The notes under the pieces are model-generated. The model searched no databases. It had not been told where the DNA came from and saw only the letters and a program-made list of their open reading frames with translations. A stretch of DNA of 64,000 nt, taken from contig JAIDFQ010000061.1 in assembly GCA_029054245.1 (NCBI GenBank), forward strand, positions 25,013-89,012. Reading direction: 5' to 3'. The DNA is from Lachnospiraceae bacterium. Lineage in GTDB: Bacteria > Bacillota > Clostridia > Lachnospirales > Lachnospiraceae. Numbering within the stretch: position 1 is the first letter of the stretch; each line of letters begins with the position of its first letter. This document shows positions 17,801 to 26,804 of the stretch, one piece after another. The translations under genes were made by a program, and so were the position numbers.

Positions 17801-17833
17801 TTTTTGAAAAAGAAAAAGGCAGGAGAATCTTTT

Positions 17834-18823
17834 ATGAATATTATAAAAGTCAATCATTTGGTGAAGGAATATAAAAAAATAAAAAAAGAAAAAGGACTTA
17901 AGGGTGCGGTAAAAAACCTTTTTGTGCAGAACGCAGAATATATCAGGGCCGTAGATGATATCTCATTTGAGATTGAGAAAGGGGATATCGTAGCCTATAT
18001 CGGTCCCAATGGCGCCGGAAAAAGTACTACGGTCAAGATGCTCTCCGGCATTATGCAACCCACCAGCGGTGAGATTCTGATTAACGGCATATCACCGCAA
18101 AAGGAACGCAAGCGGGTGGTAAGGAATCTAGGAGTTGTATTCGGACAGCGCAGCCAGCTGAATTGGAATCTGCGCTTGGGCGAAACTTTCGACCTTTTAA
18201 AGCGGATTTACCAAATTGAAGATACCCTCTATGAAAAGAATGTGAAAATGCTGGATGAAATTTTTGGCATCAGTGAATTCATTGATACTCCGGTTCGCCA
18301 GCTCTCCTTAGGTCAGCGAATGCGGGGTGACTTGATGGCAGCTATGCTCCACTCTCCCGAAATTCTCTTTCTCGACGAGCCCACTATCGGTCTTGATGTG
18401 GAGGCAAAATATTCCGTCCGGAAATTTATTAAAGAAATCAATGCGCGCCGCCAAACAACAATCATCCTGACCACCCATGATTTGGGTGATGTTCAGGAAC
18501 TATGCAGGCGGTTAATCATAATAAATGATGGAAAGATTATTGAGGACGGCTCGCTGGACGATCTGGTGGACAGAATCGCACCTTACCGCAACCTTATCAT
18601 TGATTTTTATCACCCCACTATTATCCAGCATCCTAAAGCAGAGTTGATTTCTGTAGATGAAGCCAGATCCGTTTATAAATTCAGAAAGGATGAAATAACC
18701 GCAGCTAGGCTGATCGAGGACATTTCCCGCACTGCTCCCATTAAAGAAGTGGGGCTTTTGGAAGCTAAAATTGACGATATCATAAGAACAGCCTACCATC
18801 AAGGCAGTCAGAACGACCACTGA
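17834..18823 (+). CDS. ABC transporter ATP-binding protein of the DUF990-type exporter
   Basis: A 329-residue ATPase with Walker A GPNGAGKST at 57-65, signature LSLGQRMRGDL, Walker B ILFLDEPTIGLD and the H-loop TTHDLGDV. An insertion before Walker A (KKEKGLKGAVKNLF) is typical of ATPases that pair with DUF990 permeases. I start at the ATG at 17834, since GGCAGGAGA lies just upstream; an in-frame TTG at 17804 has no such site. It drives export by the two permeases encoded immediately before. Confidence 0.9.
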   Translation: MNIIKVNHLVKEYKKIKKEKGLKGAVKNLFVQNAEYIRAVDDISFEIEKGDIVAYIGPNGAGKSTTVKMLSGIMQPTSGEILINGISPQKERKRVVRNLGVVFGQRSQLNWNLRLGETFDLLKRIYQIEDTLYEKNVKMLDEIFGISEFIDTPVRQLSLGQRMRGDLMAAMLHSPEILFLDEPTIGLDVEAKYSVRKFIKEINARRQTTIILTTHDLGDVQELCRRLIIINDGKIIEDGSLDDLVDRIAPYRNLIIDFYHPTIIQHPKAELISVDEARSVYKFRKDEITAARLIEDISRTAPIKEVGLLEAKIDDIIRTAYHQGSQNDH

Positions 18824-18850
18824 AACCGTATAGACAATCCCATCCTATGA

Positions 18851-19084
18851 ATCGACGTTGCAACTTATGATTTGATTTATAACGCAGCGCAGTTTGTTAA
18901 GAAAGGCTTTGGATATGTCATTGCATTAGATAAATTGATTAACACGACAGGGGACAGCAATCTGTGTTTTAAACCTCTTTCCCCTATATTTGGAAGCAGA
19001 AACATAATCTTCCTTGACGGAGTCATTTCCCTGTTTTCCAAATACACTGCAACTGTTCCCTGCGTGACCACTGATATGACATAA
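18851..19084 (+). pseudogene. LysR-type regulator relic (ligand domain fragment)
   Basis: The frame reads IDVATYDLIYNAAQFVKKG and continues with GYVIALDKLINTTGDS, closely matching the end of the substrate-binding domain of LysR regulators. It is preceded by an in-frame TGA, has no helix-turn-helix, and degenerates after about residue 45. Intact LysR proteins are about 300 residues. This explains most of the 300-base gap between the ABC ATPase and the CPBP gene. Confidence 0.6.
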
Positions 19085-19125
19085 TGCCCTGCATGGTTAT
19101 GGGAATCAAAATGCTTATCAATAAG

Positions 19126-19977
19126 TCAAAGAACTTGAAACAATTTATTATATTCTTCTTTAAATCTCTTTGAAAAAATACAATATAACGCAAGGCAGCC
19201 GCAAAAGAACATTTTAGTATATCGAATTGTCATGCTGATTTCAGTGGAATATGGAGAAAGAAGTTGACTTCCCAACAAATTACTGCACATATGTACTAAT
19301 GCTCCTGCTAAAATACTTCTTTTGGTCTTGATGTAGACATACGAAACAGCAAAGTTAAAAATCATAACACTTGGTATATACATAATGGCATTAAATAAAG
19401 AATTTTGAAGCAAATCGTATTGTGCCTGTCCCGGCGTAAAATACCATGCCAAATGCCAAATCCCCCAAATAAAACCTAAAAGCAAAGTAGCCTTTGTAAA
19501 CCCGTATCTGACAAACAATCTATCCAAAGCATAACCTCTCCAACCAAATTCTTCATTTAGCGGACCGGAAATAATAGAAATGAACAATACAAAAAACAGG
19601 TTAAACGGATTTTGTACAATCGCGTGAACATAATTCATTCCCGGCATTTCATAAGCTAATATACACACACCTATCCAAATTGCTACAATTGACATCAATG
19701 TGAAGAATAAAACTGTTAAGACAATCCATTTTATCCCCATATACCGAAAACTAAAGCAACGCATAAAATAATCTTTTCGCTGTTCTTTTGAGTATGTTAA
19801 AAATACAATAAACAGCGCTGTAACAGACGGTGCACCGCCGCCAAAATAGAATAAGAATGTTCCTTGCAAAGTTCCCTCGATTCCCATAAAAACAGGGGCA
19901 AAACCAAATCCCCATGTCCATGCAAGCGTGATGATAAAAAACAGAATTAACTGCTTTCCGTCATTAGATTTTTTCAT
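19126..19977 (-). CDS. CPBP-family intramembrane glutamic protease (type II CAAX prenyl protease-like)
   Basis: This 283-residue membrane protein has eight or so hydrophobic segments and the CPBP motifs. The EExxxR motif is in LNEEFGWRGYALDRL, then a His in WHLAWYF and a C-terminal HMCSN. Bacterial members act in bacteriocin self-immunity or process membrane peptides. I choose the ATG at 19977, not the upstream in-frame ATG at 20007, because the latter lies deeper inside the DUF3021 gene; the remaining 14-base overlap suggests translational coupling. Confidence 0.82.
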   Translation of the reverse strand: MKKSNDGKQLILFFIITLAWTWGFGFAPVFMGIEGTLQGTFLFYFGGGAPSVTALFIVFLTYSKEQRKDYFMRCFSFRYMGIKWIVLTVLFFTLMSIVAIWIGVCILAYEMPGMNYVHAIVQNPFNLFFVLFISIISGPLNEEFGWRGYALDRLFVRYGFTKATLLLGFIWGIWHLAWYFTPGQAQYDLLQNSLFNAIMYIPSVMIFNFAVSYVYIKTKRSILAGALVHMCSNLLGSQLLSPYSTEISMTIRYTKMFFCGCLALYCIFSKRFKEEYNKLFQVL

Positions 19978-20371
19978 TGTTTTTACGTATCCTTTCCAGT
20001 TGTGCATTTATATAATTAATATCCCTTTTAACAACTGCCATATCAAGAAAGTAAGCCGGAACATATACGATTGCCACATACACAAACGCCATCCACCAAT
20101 TTGATCTAAAAAACCATTCAACAAAATATCCGTATAAGAAAACAAAAATAGAAACAGAAAAATATTCAATCATAATATTTATAAAAAAATAAGTGCATAT
20201 GACTTGCTTTACAAAATGCTGAATAACAGTAACAAAAAAGGACAAGATAAAAATCTCAAACACAAGCATTATCTCCGATTTCATCCCCCCCAACAAAAGT
20301 GAAAAGGAAAATACCACTAAAATTATGATTGCTGTGAATATAAATGTTTTTTTCAGAATTTCTTTTAACAC
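19964..20371 (-). CDS. DUF3021-like four-helix membrane protein
   Basis: A 135-residue protein with four hydrophobic segments (about 10-28, 35-58, 62-85 and 93-112) and a basic tail. DUF3021 proteins are of this size and are nearly always encoded right after a LytTR-type DNA-binding regulator, forming a small autoregulatory membrane-linked unit. Here the start is GTG at 20371, 7 bases after GGAGG, and overlaps the stop codon of a collapsed LytTR gene. The assignment to DUF3021 rests on size, topology and this neighbour. Confidence 0.6.
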   Translation of the reverse strand: MLKEILKKTFIFTAIIILVVFSFSLLLGGMKSEIMLVFEIFILSFFVTVIQHFVKQVICTYFFINIMIEYFSVSIFVFLYGYFVEWFFRSNWWMAFVYVAIVYVPAYFLDMAVVKRDINYINAQLERIRKNNEKI

Positions 20372-20514
20372 CTTACATCCTCCGTTAAAATATTCTTAAT
20401 ACTTTTCAAATAAGTCCTTGCAACAATCAGTTTTTTGGTTTTCGTGTCTAATATGGGATATTCAATAATTATAGTTAATGGTTTATCATCTATTTGTCTT
20501 GTCTTTATCTCCAT
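20365..20514 (-). pseudogene. LytTR-type regulator reduced to its two ends
   Basis: A 49-codon frame with an excellent ribosome site (GGAGGGAAGATA before the ATG at 20514) begins like a LytTR regulator of the DUF3021 group (MEIKTRQIDDKPLTIIIEYP). It ends like the last strand and helix of the LytTR domain (KKLIVARTYLKSIKNIL). About 90-100 central residues are missing, including the DNA-contacting core. The frame and the overlap with the DUF3021 gene are preserved. It could still be translated, at least to keep translation of the downstream gene going. Confidence 0.6.
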
Positions 20515-20973
20515 TATCTTCCCTCCATATGGTATCTTAGCATAAAAAGAAATAAATAGAAGGTTTGTAAACATAATCTGCAAATATGGTAACATCAATT
20601 ACAATTTTTGATCAAATTTTGCGGTTCTTATGTTTTTTAGATTATAAAACAAATATTGTTAGTGTTGGCATTATGTATTGCACCATATTTTATATAACGC
20701 GCAATATCTTTATTATTTTCCCCTTTTTTTGGGGAGTTGGTGCAACTTGGGACGTTTTAATTAACTCAACCGCAGAGCAATCACTCCAAAAATCCAAGAA
20801 CAGCTTAACCAGCAGGCTTAAAATATGTTACGAATGATTATAGAAAATATCCGCAAGAGTGTTACCCATTTGTCGTAGCGCTTAATCCGTCACTTTGTGA
20901 AGCCTGATTTCAAACCGCCTCATTTTTTTAATGTATGCATACCCCTGTATATCCACATTCATAAGCAGTTTCT
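20515..20973. other. Spacer with a possible coding relic
   Basis: About 460 bases without an intact gene. On the plus strand, 20767-20910 can be read through one stop codon as a protein-like C-terminus (PAGLKYVTNDYRKYPQE, then CYPFVVALNPSLCEA and TGA). I do not recognise the family. No RNA gene or clear terminator was seen. Confidence 0.3.
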
Positions 20974-21762
20974 CTATATCTTCAAATCCAGATTCGCACC
21001 AACCTGTGCCTGCTCTTTTACAGTGGGTTTGTCGGCGTCATCTTCCCGGGCAGCTTTGATAATTGCCCGAATATCTTCGTCATTTAGAAAAATTGTTCCG
21101 TCTTTGGAAGCAGCCATCTTTTCCTTTATGAGCTGCTCGGTCTTGTTATGGGCTGATCCATCTTCTGCCTTTTCCTCAGTTCCTTCCTCTATCTTTGCCG
21201 CCTTCTTATCTTCTAAGGTTTCCTCTAACTTTTCTTTCTTTTCTGCTGCCTTTTCCTTCGTTTTTTCAATCAGTTTCTCAGAATTTTTCCGTCTTTCTTC
21301 TCGGAGCTTGTCGCTCATGTTCAACATAAAATCATTTCTAAGATAAGCAATGGAACGAAATTCCCCATTTTCATCTATGTAACAATGCTTGTATACAACC
21401 GTCCAGCCACTGGCTTTATTTACACTTTCCAACATATTCACCGCTGATTCAACCCCTTTAATCAGCTCTTTCATTTCTTTTTCCTGCTCCGGGTCAATCT
21501 GCATCTTTTCCAAAAGCTGTGGATTGATCGTCAAAGTTTTACCGCTTTTTGCTGTTGAAAAAGAATTTCCAACCTTAAACTCTACGCTTGGCGCAAGTTT
21601 TGACAGTTCGCTCACATAATCCGATGTACTCTTTGCCTTACTGCTCCCTGTTGTTTCTGATGTGTTCTCTGCTTCTTTCTTTTTCGTGCTGTTTGCCACA
21701 GTGTTTCCCATCATACTATGTGCTGCATAGCTGCTATAATTGTTTGTAATCTCCATTGCCAT
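20974..21762 (-). CDS. DUF6033 family protein
   Basis: A 262-residue soluble protein that matches my memory of DUF6033, a family frequent in Lachnospiraceae. It starts MAMEITNNYSSYAA, has a low-complexity Ser/Thr/Lys stretch (about 25-45), a conserved central part (SDYVSELSKLAPSVEFKVG and SGWTVVYKHCYIDENGE) and a highly charged Lys/Glu coiled-coil-like section (about 150-215). No signal peptide or catalytic motif is visible. AAGGAGGAAACAATT precedes the ATG. Its function is unknown. Confidence 0.75.
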   Translation of the reverse strand: MAMEITNNYSSYAAHSMMGNTVANSTKKKEAENTSETTGSSKAKSTSDYVSELSKLAPSVEFKVGNSFSTAKSGKTLTINPQLLEKMQIDPEQEKEMKELIKGVESAVNMLESVNKASGWTVVYKHCYIDENGEFRSIAYLRNDFMLNMSDKLREERRKNSEKLIEKTKEKAAEKKEKLEETLEDKKAAKIEEGTEEKAEDGSAHNKTEQLIKEKMAASKDGTIFLNDEDIRAIIKAAREDDADKPTVKEQAQVGANLDLKI

Positions 21763-21820
21763 AATTGTTTCCTCCTTGATAATAAATTAGTTTGAAATCC
21801 TTTTCTTATGCTCGATACAC

Positions 21821-23065
21821 TTATAGCATTTTAAGTAATTTTAAATACCAGTCATCTGTAATGCTTTCATAGGGAATCCGCACTATCCTGCCTCTTGGAT
21901 TGCTTTCGTAAACACAACTTTCTGCTACGCCAGTTAAACCTGGCAGCTTATAAAATCCGCCAAAAACAATCCATATTTCCCCTTCTGCATTGTTTTCTTC
22001 TAAAAAATCCTCAAAGGCTTGCCTCTCAACATAAACATATCTGTCATCATATGAAATCATCTGGCTTAATTCCTCGGTGTCATAGGAAATAATCTGGGGT
22101 CTCCCGTCATAATTTCCAATCATAATATCTTTGCTTTCATTGCACCGGGCATAGGAATGGGTATGTACCTCCAGCAAAATGGCACCAATCACCAGAAAGG
22201 CTGCTGCTGTCATTCCCACACACATCCTTCTTTTGTATGGGCAGAAACCTGCAATTTTTTCCATCCGCCTTTTCATATCCGCAAAGCCCTTTTCCCCTGC
22301 ATAAGTAGCGGAAGAAGGTATATCTCTCTGACCGGAACGTAACAACTTCAAAGTCTTCAGCAATACCAGCCCATATTCATGTGACGTCTTCCCACTGTTC
22401 TGTATGCACACCCTGTCACAGATATCTTCCATATCCGCCCTGAAATGTTTCTGGAAAAGTGTTAGGAACGGGTTGACCCACAAAAGGCACCGCAGTATAT
22501 CCCATGCAATCCCTAGCCATAAATGCCCTAACCGGATATGTGTCTGCTCATGTTGTATAATGGCTTTTAATTCCTCCCGGCTGTAACTGTTCACCATTTC
22601 TTTGGGCAGGACAATCTTCGGTTTCAGTAAACCAATTGTAAATGGCGTAACATTCATGTCAGTAACGCTGATTCTGATGTTATCAAAAAAAACTTTTTCC
22701 ATTCTGGCAACCAACCTGCGAAGGCGCAGCCGCTTCCCAGATATACAAATAGAAGACACCAAAATACCCACAATATAAATGCGGTCCCCCCACAGACAGG
22801 ACATAGTTCCCTTTGTCATCCACCATGTTACCTTCCATATGGCGATATTTTCATAAAACAGCTTCAACTTCCCAAGAAAGGGAGTAATCAGAAGTACTGC
22901 CCATAACATCCCCTTCAAAAATATCCATTCTGAAAAAAGCATTTTTCGGAGAAGCATCACAAGCCCAATCAGTACAAAAGAAAAAGCCGCGCATCGCACA
23001 AGCTGGGTAGTGTAATATGCCACACTAAAGTCCATAAAGTGTCCAACCCATGACCAATCAGGCAT
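21821..23065 (-). CDS. M56-family membrane metallopeptidase (BlaR1/MecR1-like sensor)
   Basis: The 414-residue protein has about four membrane segments and a cytosolic zinc protease motif HEQTH in AIIQHEQTHIRLGHLWLG. The extracytoplasmic tail is short and lacks a penicillin-binding sensor domain, so it is a BlaR1-like protease with an unknown input. It starts at the ATG at 23065, overlapping the BlaI gene end by 8 bases, with GAGGGCGGG ahead of it. In known systems the activated protease leads to cleavage of the BlaI repressor. Confidence 0.85.
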   Translation of the reverse strand: MPDWSWVGHFMDFSVAYYTTQLVRCAAFSFVLIGLVMLLRKMLFSEWIFLKGMLWAVLLITPFLGKLKLFYENIAIWKVTWWMTKGTMSCLWGDRIYIVGILVSSICISGKRLRLRRLVARMEKVFFDNIRISVTDMNVTPFTIGLLKPKIVLPKEMVNSYSREELKAIIQHEQTHIRLGHLWLGIAWDILRCLLWVNPFLTLFQKHFRADMEDICDRVCIQNSGKTSHEYGLVLLKTLKLLRSGQRDIPSSATYAGEKGFADMKRRMEKIAGFCPYKRRMCVGMTAAAFLVIGAILLEVHTHSYARCNESKDIMIGNYDGRPQIISYDTEELSQMISYDDRYVYVERQAFEDFLEENNAEGEIWIVFGGFYKLPGLTGVAESCVYESNPRGRIVRIPYESITDDWYLKLLKML

Positions 23066-23483
23066 AAGTCCCGCCCTCTTTGTCCGAGGATTGCGCATTC
23101 TGTCCCTTGCTTTTTACCAGAATCTCCTCCAATTCCTTTATCTGTTCGTCCGTCAACGCGAAGCTCTGCAGCAGCGCCGCCATTGCATTTGTCCCACTGC
23201 CGGAAAAATAGCTGTCTACAAACTTTCTGCTTTTTTCTTTCACGCATTCCTCCTTTTGCTTCAGCACATAGTAGTGGTAAACCCTCGAATCATGCTCATC
23301 TACGATGTAGCCAAGAATATCCTTCTGGTTCAGGCGGTTCATCAGAACCCGTACCATCCTCTGCGACATATCCACATTCCCCTGCATTCTTTTGTATACC
23401 TCGGAGGATGTCAGCGGTGTGTCGCTCGCCCAGAGGACTTCCATGATCTGCCATTCGCTCGGTGTAATCTCTTCCTTTGCCAT
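23058..23483 (-). CDS. BlaI/MecI/CopY-family transcriptional repressor
   Basis: A 141-residue winged-helix repressor: ITPSEWQIMEVLWASDTPLTS opens the DNA-binding domain, MVRVLMNRLNQK is the recognition region and the C-terminus is helical for dimerisation. It likely represses its own operon until cleaved by the coupled M56 protease. No beta-lactamase gene lies directly beside it; a penicillin-binding-like serine hydrolase is 14 kb away. Its upstream region marks the approximate left border of the mobile element. Confidence 0.88.
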   Translation of the reverse strand: MAKEEITPSEWQIMEVLWASDTPLTSSEVYKRMQGNVDMSQRMVRVLMNRLNQKDILGYIVDEHDSRVYHYYVLKQKEECVKEKSRKFVDSYFSGSGTNAMAALLQSFALTDEQIKELEEILVKSKGQNAQSSDKEGGTYA

Positions 23484-23658
23484 AGCTCTGCCTTCCTTTC
23501 GTTCTATTTTGTCACTTTATATATCGGTTAATCTCTGTTAATCATTAATAGTCATTGACGCTTTTGTATGAATAATAGCCTCTTTTCGATATTTTTTATT
23601 CTCACTCAGAGTGACAACACCTGTTGCTGCTTGTCAAGGACGTATTCATCATTTTTCA

Positions 23659-23859
23659 TCATTTTTCATCACTTTTTCTTGATTTTCCCTGTTTTCCATG
23701 CTCTAAGTCATGGAGAATGACACGCTTTAACTTATCCTTTACGCTTTGGGTACTCGTATCAGAAAAATGTATCTCAACTAAATACCTTGTCCTGTCAATT
23801 TTCTGTTGTAAACAGGGCGTTAATCGCCCTGTGGTATTGGTCTGAATGTTGTCGCCCAT
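23659..23859 (-). CDS. tnpW: Transposon-encoded TnpW family protein
   Basis: A 66-residue protein that I recognise as TnpW of Tn4451-type elements (TNTTGRLTPCLQQKIDRTRY, followed by VEIHFSDTSTQSVKDKLKR). It carries no catalytic motif; its role in transfer or transposition is unknown. AAGGAGGAACA precedes the ATG. It is the last gene of the element on this side. Its 3' end contains a short repetitive GATGAAAAAT run. Confidence 0.8.
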   Translation of the reverse strand: MGDNIQTNTTGRLTPCLQQKIDRTRYLVEIHFSDTSTQSVKDKLKRVILHDLEHGKQGKSRKSDEK

Positions 23860-23878
23860 TGTTCCTCCTTAATGGCAA

Positions 23879-23916
23879 AAAAATAGAGCATATAGATTTC
23901 AGTTCCTATATGCTCT
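23879..23916 (-). terminator. Intrinsic terminator downstream of the Rpn-like gene
   Basis: An 11-base perfect stem (AGAGCATATAG at 23885-23895, CTATATGCTCT at 23906-23916) with a 10-base loop is followed on the minus strand by ATTTTTTT. A close relative with compensating stem changes occurs at 45911-45940. Confidence 0.85.
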
Positions 23917-23940
23917 AACGCTGTTACTATATTTGATTTT

Positions 23941-23955
23941 GATTGATATGATTGA
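23941..23955. repeat. 15-base repeat GATTGATATGATTGA, copy 1
   Basis: The same 15 bases occur at 29444-29458 in this element and at 46856-46870 outside it. This copy lies between the Rpn-like stop codon and its terminator. Confidence 0.7.
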
Positions 23956-24816
23956 TTACGCTAATTGCATAACCTCCGCTTCAAGTTCCTTTAATTCGTC
24001 TAATGATAATGAGGGAACACATAGTGCGATTTCATCAAGTGATAGCTTTCCCATTTTTATCATTCTTTCCGCTGTTTCTCTAGCTTCATCATGCCTTTCA
24101 CTTCTGATAAACGACTTCATAATCTGTTCTTCATCAAACAAACTCATCATAATCGTCACAACCTCCTTTTCTCTCTGCGCTAAATATTCCCTTAAAACAT
24201 TCCTGTCCTTGCATATACGAATCGTTTCCGTAACTGCCTTTTGTGTCATTCCATGCTGTTTTGTTTGCTCGTTAAAAACTTTGCAGAAAATAATGTACTG
24301 ATTGATAATGTCATCTGTATCGCTTTCATAGATAATCTTTGCTTTTACCTCAATATCTATATCTGCGCCCTCAAAAAATTCTTTAGACAGAGATATTTTA
24401 TCGGGTTTCCGCCCTTTGTTTCCCGTAAAAATCACATAAAGTTCAGGCTTTGGCATTTTTACTTTCTTGCTTTTGTAATAGTCTTGGCTGGTACGCTGAA
24501 AATATTCGTGATAGCTTTGCGCCAGATACAGCAAAATTCTTACTAAAATATTCACTGTCCATGTTGACTGTGCCTCAACAAGTATCATCAACTTATTATT
24601 GACAATAAAGCCTAAGTCGTTATACAGATTATCAGTCAGCACATTTGTGATTGTTACATCTGTAAGTGAGTCCTCTGTCGCTGTGGAGTCCTCCGGGTGG
24701 AGTGTTTTATACAGTTTCAGCAGATAACTCTTATTTTGAAAAAGGTCAAGGAATACGCTGTTTTTTGCGGTACGCTTTGCCATGACTTCCTCTATCTGTT
24801 TTGTATCGTCCGACAC
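23956..24816 (-). CDS. Rpn-family recombination-promoting nuclease/putative transposase (PD-(D/E)XK)
   Basis: The 286-residue protein shows the Rpn/transposase_31 pattern: an N-terminal KNSVFLDLFQNKSYLLKLY, the nuclease core with LGFIVNNKLMILVEAQSTW (E-x-Q after an Asp strand), then YVIFTGNKGRKPDKI and a helical C-terminus. Rpn proteins promote RecA-independent recombination and cut DNA; many are accessory genes of mobile elements. The start is GTG at 24816 preceded by GAGGTGATAAG. It is followed by a strong terminator. Confidence 0.82.
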   Translation of the reverse strand: MSDDTKQIEEVMAKRTAKNSVFLDLFQNKSYLLKLYKTLHPEDSTATEDSLTDVTITNVLTDNLYNDLGFIVNNKLMILVEAQSTWTVNILVRILLYLAQSYHEYFQRTSQDYYKSKKVKMPKPELYVIFTGNKGRKPDKISLSKEFFEGADIDIEVKAKIIYESDTDDIINQYIIFCKVFNEQTKQHGMTQKAVTETIRICKDRNVLREYLAQREKEVVTIMMSLFDEEQIMKSFIRSERHDEARETAERMIKMGKLSLDEIALCVPSLSLDELKELEAEVMQLA

Positions 24817-24923
24817 CTTATCACCTCAATTTCTAAAAATCTGTGACATAAGATACGATATATCCTGCTCCTGTCACACTTCAATTATACAAAAAAACGC
24901 CTGTCTTTACAATAAAATTCACA

Positions 24924-26498
24924 TTAAATTTCTTCCTCCCTCCGCTTAGCCTTGCTCTGCTGTCTGTTATGCTGTCGGCTCTCGTTCTGAAGCTCCCTCT
25001 CAAGGTTCTTCTTGTTGTAACTGATTACCTCGGCATAAGCTAATTCTGTGGCGGTCTTGGTCTGCTCCCTGCCGATACTGTCGTACTCGGCTTGCAAGGA
25101 CTGTATCTCGGCTTTCCACTGTTTCGGCGTTACCTTTTCGCCATTCTGTAAAAGGCTCTGCATACGCTCCCTTAATTCGGGGTACTTCAATAAGCTATCC
25201 TTATGCTCCTTATCATACCGCATTTTTGCAAGCCCTTTAAGCGACTGGCTCTCCTTATAGGTGGCTTGGATTGGCGCAAAGAGGGCATACATTTTTGACA
25301 GTTCCTTTAATCGGCTTAGTTTCTGCCCCTTTGAAAGATGTACCGTTTCCAACTGCTGGTATTTCTGCTCCCTGTCCTCTGTAAATTTCGCAAGGCTCTC
25401 AAAGCTGTCCATCTTCCTTGTCGTGATGAATTTCTCCACATTGTCGGCTGACTGCAAGGCAGTTCTGTCGGATATTTTTCTTAGGTGCTTTCCGCTGACA
25501 ATCGGCAGGTCTAATCTGCCTTTGCGCTCCCTTACCTTTGCAATCATCTCCATGACTTCATTCTTCACGCTGACCGCCGTATTTTTAATCTTTTCATACT
25601 GTGCGCTGTGTACTTCCTGCTTGGCAAGCATGAGCATTTCTTTTGCCTGTTCCAACAGCATATTGTTCTTGATGATTTCACGATTGATGTTGCCCCTCTC
25701 GGTCAGTATTCCCTTGCGTTCTAAAGCGTTGGCAACCGCCCCGATATGGATTGTCGGCTCTCTGTCAATGCCTTGTTCCTTAAAGGAACGGTGTTCCCAA
25801 TGTAGCGCAATCCCCAACTGCTCATTAGTGGCATTGATTGTGTCGGCTAAATCTTTTCGCCACATCTTGGCGTTTTCTCTGCTGTTCCAGTCGGTGCTGT
25901 CTGCGGTGTGGCATTTCCATTGTTTGCGGTTGCGCTTATCAACTTTCTGCTGTCCTGTCTTTTTGTCAATGACGGGAATACGCTCCCCGTTTTCATCAAG
26001 GTCATACACTTTCTTCTGTTTCGCTCCCCATTCCCCTTTTTCCGTAAGAGGACGCAAGGTAAGCATTACATGGATATGAAGATTGTGCTGTCCTTTGTCA
26101 TTCTCGCTGTCATGGATTGCCCAGTCTGCACACATTCCCCTGTCCACAAAATTTCTCTGAACGTAATCCCTCACGACTTCCTCCGCAAGTTCGTAACTCC
26201 ATTCGTTGGGGAGTGATGCTTTTAACATTCTCGCAAGCTGTGCGTCCTGCCTTTTCTCTGCCAGCTCAACAGAGTTCCATAAAGCGGCTCGGTCTGCATA
26301 TTCTTTGGGTGCGTTAGGTGGCAGGGAGATTTCACTGTGGACTAAATCTTCATGGTATTTTGGACGGTATGTCTGCCCGTCATACTCGCTCACAAGAATA
26401 CTCCTGCTGATATATGATGCTTTTTCAACTGCCGACTGCCCTTTGCTCCGCCTGACTATGGAAAAACGTGTGCTTGCCTGTTTCGTGACACTACCCAT
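24924..26498 (-). CDS. MobA/MobL-family relaxase (MobQ class)
   Basis: This 524-residue relaxase initiates conjugal transfer by nicking oriT and becoming linked to the DNA end. The N-terminal domain (about 1-230) holds KASYISRS and the metal-binding histidine motif GQHNLHIHVMLTLRPL. The rest is a long helical, charged region with several KQ-rich coiled-coil parts and a basic C-terminus. The start is set to ATG at 26498 with AGGTG upstream. It corresponds in position to tnpZ of Tn4451. The hairpin-rich stretch directly upstream is the expected oriT. Confidence 0.9.
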   Translation of the reverse strand: MGSVTKQASTRFSIVRRSKGQSAVEKASYISRSILVSEYDGQTYRPKYHEDLVHSEISLPPNAPKEYADRAALWNSVELAEKRQDAQLARMLKASLPNEWSYELAEEVVRDYVQRNFVDRGMCADWAIHDSENDKGQHNLHIHVMLTLRPLTEKGEWGAKQKKVYDLDENGERIPVIDKKTGQQKVDKRNRKQWKCHTADSTDWNSRENAKMWRKDLADTINATNEQLGIALHWEHRSFKEQGIDREPTIHIGAVANALERKGILTERGNINREIIKNNMLLEQAKEMLMLAKQEVHSAQYEKIKNTAVSVKNEVMEMIAKVRERKGRLDLPIVSGKHLRKISDRTALQSADNVEKFITTRKMDSFESLAKFTEDREQKYQQLETVHLSKGQKLSRLKELSKMYALFAPIQATYKESQSLKGLAKMRYDKEHKDSLLKYPELRERMQSLLQNGEKVTPKQWKAEIQSLQAEYDSIGREQTKTATELAYAEVISYNKKNLERELQNESRQHNRQQSKAKRREEEI

Positions 26499-26507
26499 AG
26501 ACAACAC

Positions 26508-26804
26508 CTACATTCTGCCAACAGGGTAGTGGGGCACACCCATAGACTTTGTGGGCAGATAAAAGCCGCACTTTGGCTTTTGTCTGAACGCAAAGTTCAC
26601 TAAAGGGTAGCAAGCGCAGCTTGCGAAGGGGAATTGTCGTTTCCCCTTTTGGCTGCCGCAAGGCAGACAACGCCCTCCGCAGGAGTTCATGCAAGTGAAA
26701 CTTGCCCCTCGGAGAGCGCACATACCACCTCTGGTGGTATATCTGTGCGCACCCTGTAAACAGGGTGAATACGTTACCTCGGCTTTCCAGTTCCGTTGCC
26801 CTCG
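26508..26804. other. Candidate oriT: hairpin cluster upstream of the relaxase
   Basis: This 297-base gap holds several inverted repeats. ATACCACC at 26722-26729 pairs perfectly with GGTGGTAT at 26733-26740. Outside them GCGCAC (26716-26721) pairs with GTGCGC (26745-26750). CACCCTG (26750-26756) pairs with CAGGGTG (26761-26767). A GC-rich CTGCC/GGCAG and an AAGGGGAA/TTCCCCTT pair lie further left. An inverted repeat followed by a TGCGC-CCT-like core resembles nic regions of MobQ plasmids such as RSF1010. The nick position itself is inferred to be near 26745-26756. Confidence 0.65.

Noticed and set aside
20586..20837. 83-codon plus-strand frame
   Set aside because: Hydrophobic AT-rich translation with no ribosome site; the protein-like part of this region is in another frame and broken.
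23058..23065. BlaI/M56 unit as beta-lactamase control
   Set aside because: The M56 protein has no penicillin-binding sensor domain and no beta-lactamase gene adjoins, so the input and output are left open.
20974..23483. DUF6033 and BlaI/M56 as part of the transposon
   Set aside because: TnpW marks the far end in Tn4451-type elements, and these genes lie beyond it; no repeat or junction supports including them.
23659..23700. Short GATGAAAAAT tandem repeat as an attachment site
   Set aside because: It encodes the end of TnpW and no matching sequence was found near the recombinase end.
25261..26079. Long plus-strand frame of 272 codons
   Set aside because: It lies wholly inside the MobA/L relaxase gene on the opposite strand and its Ser/Cys/Leu-rich translation is typical of an antisense shadow.
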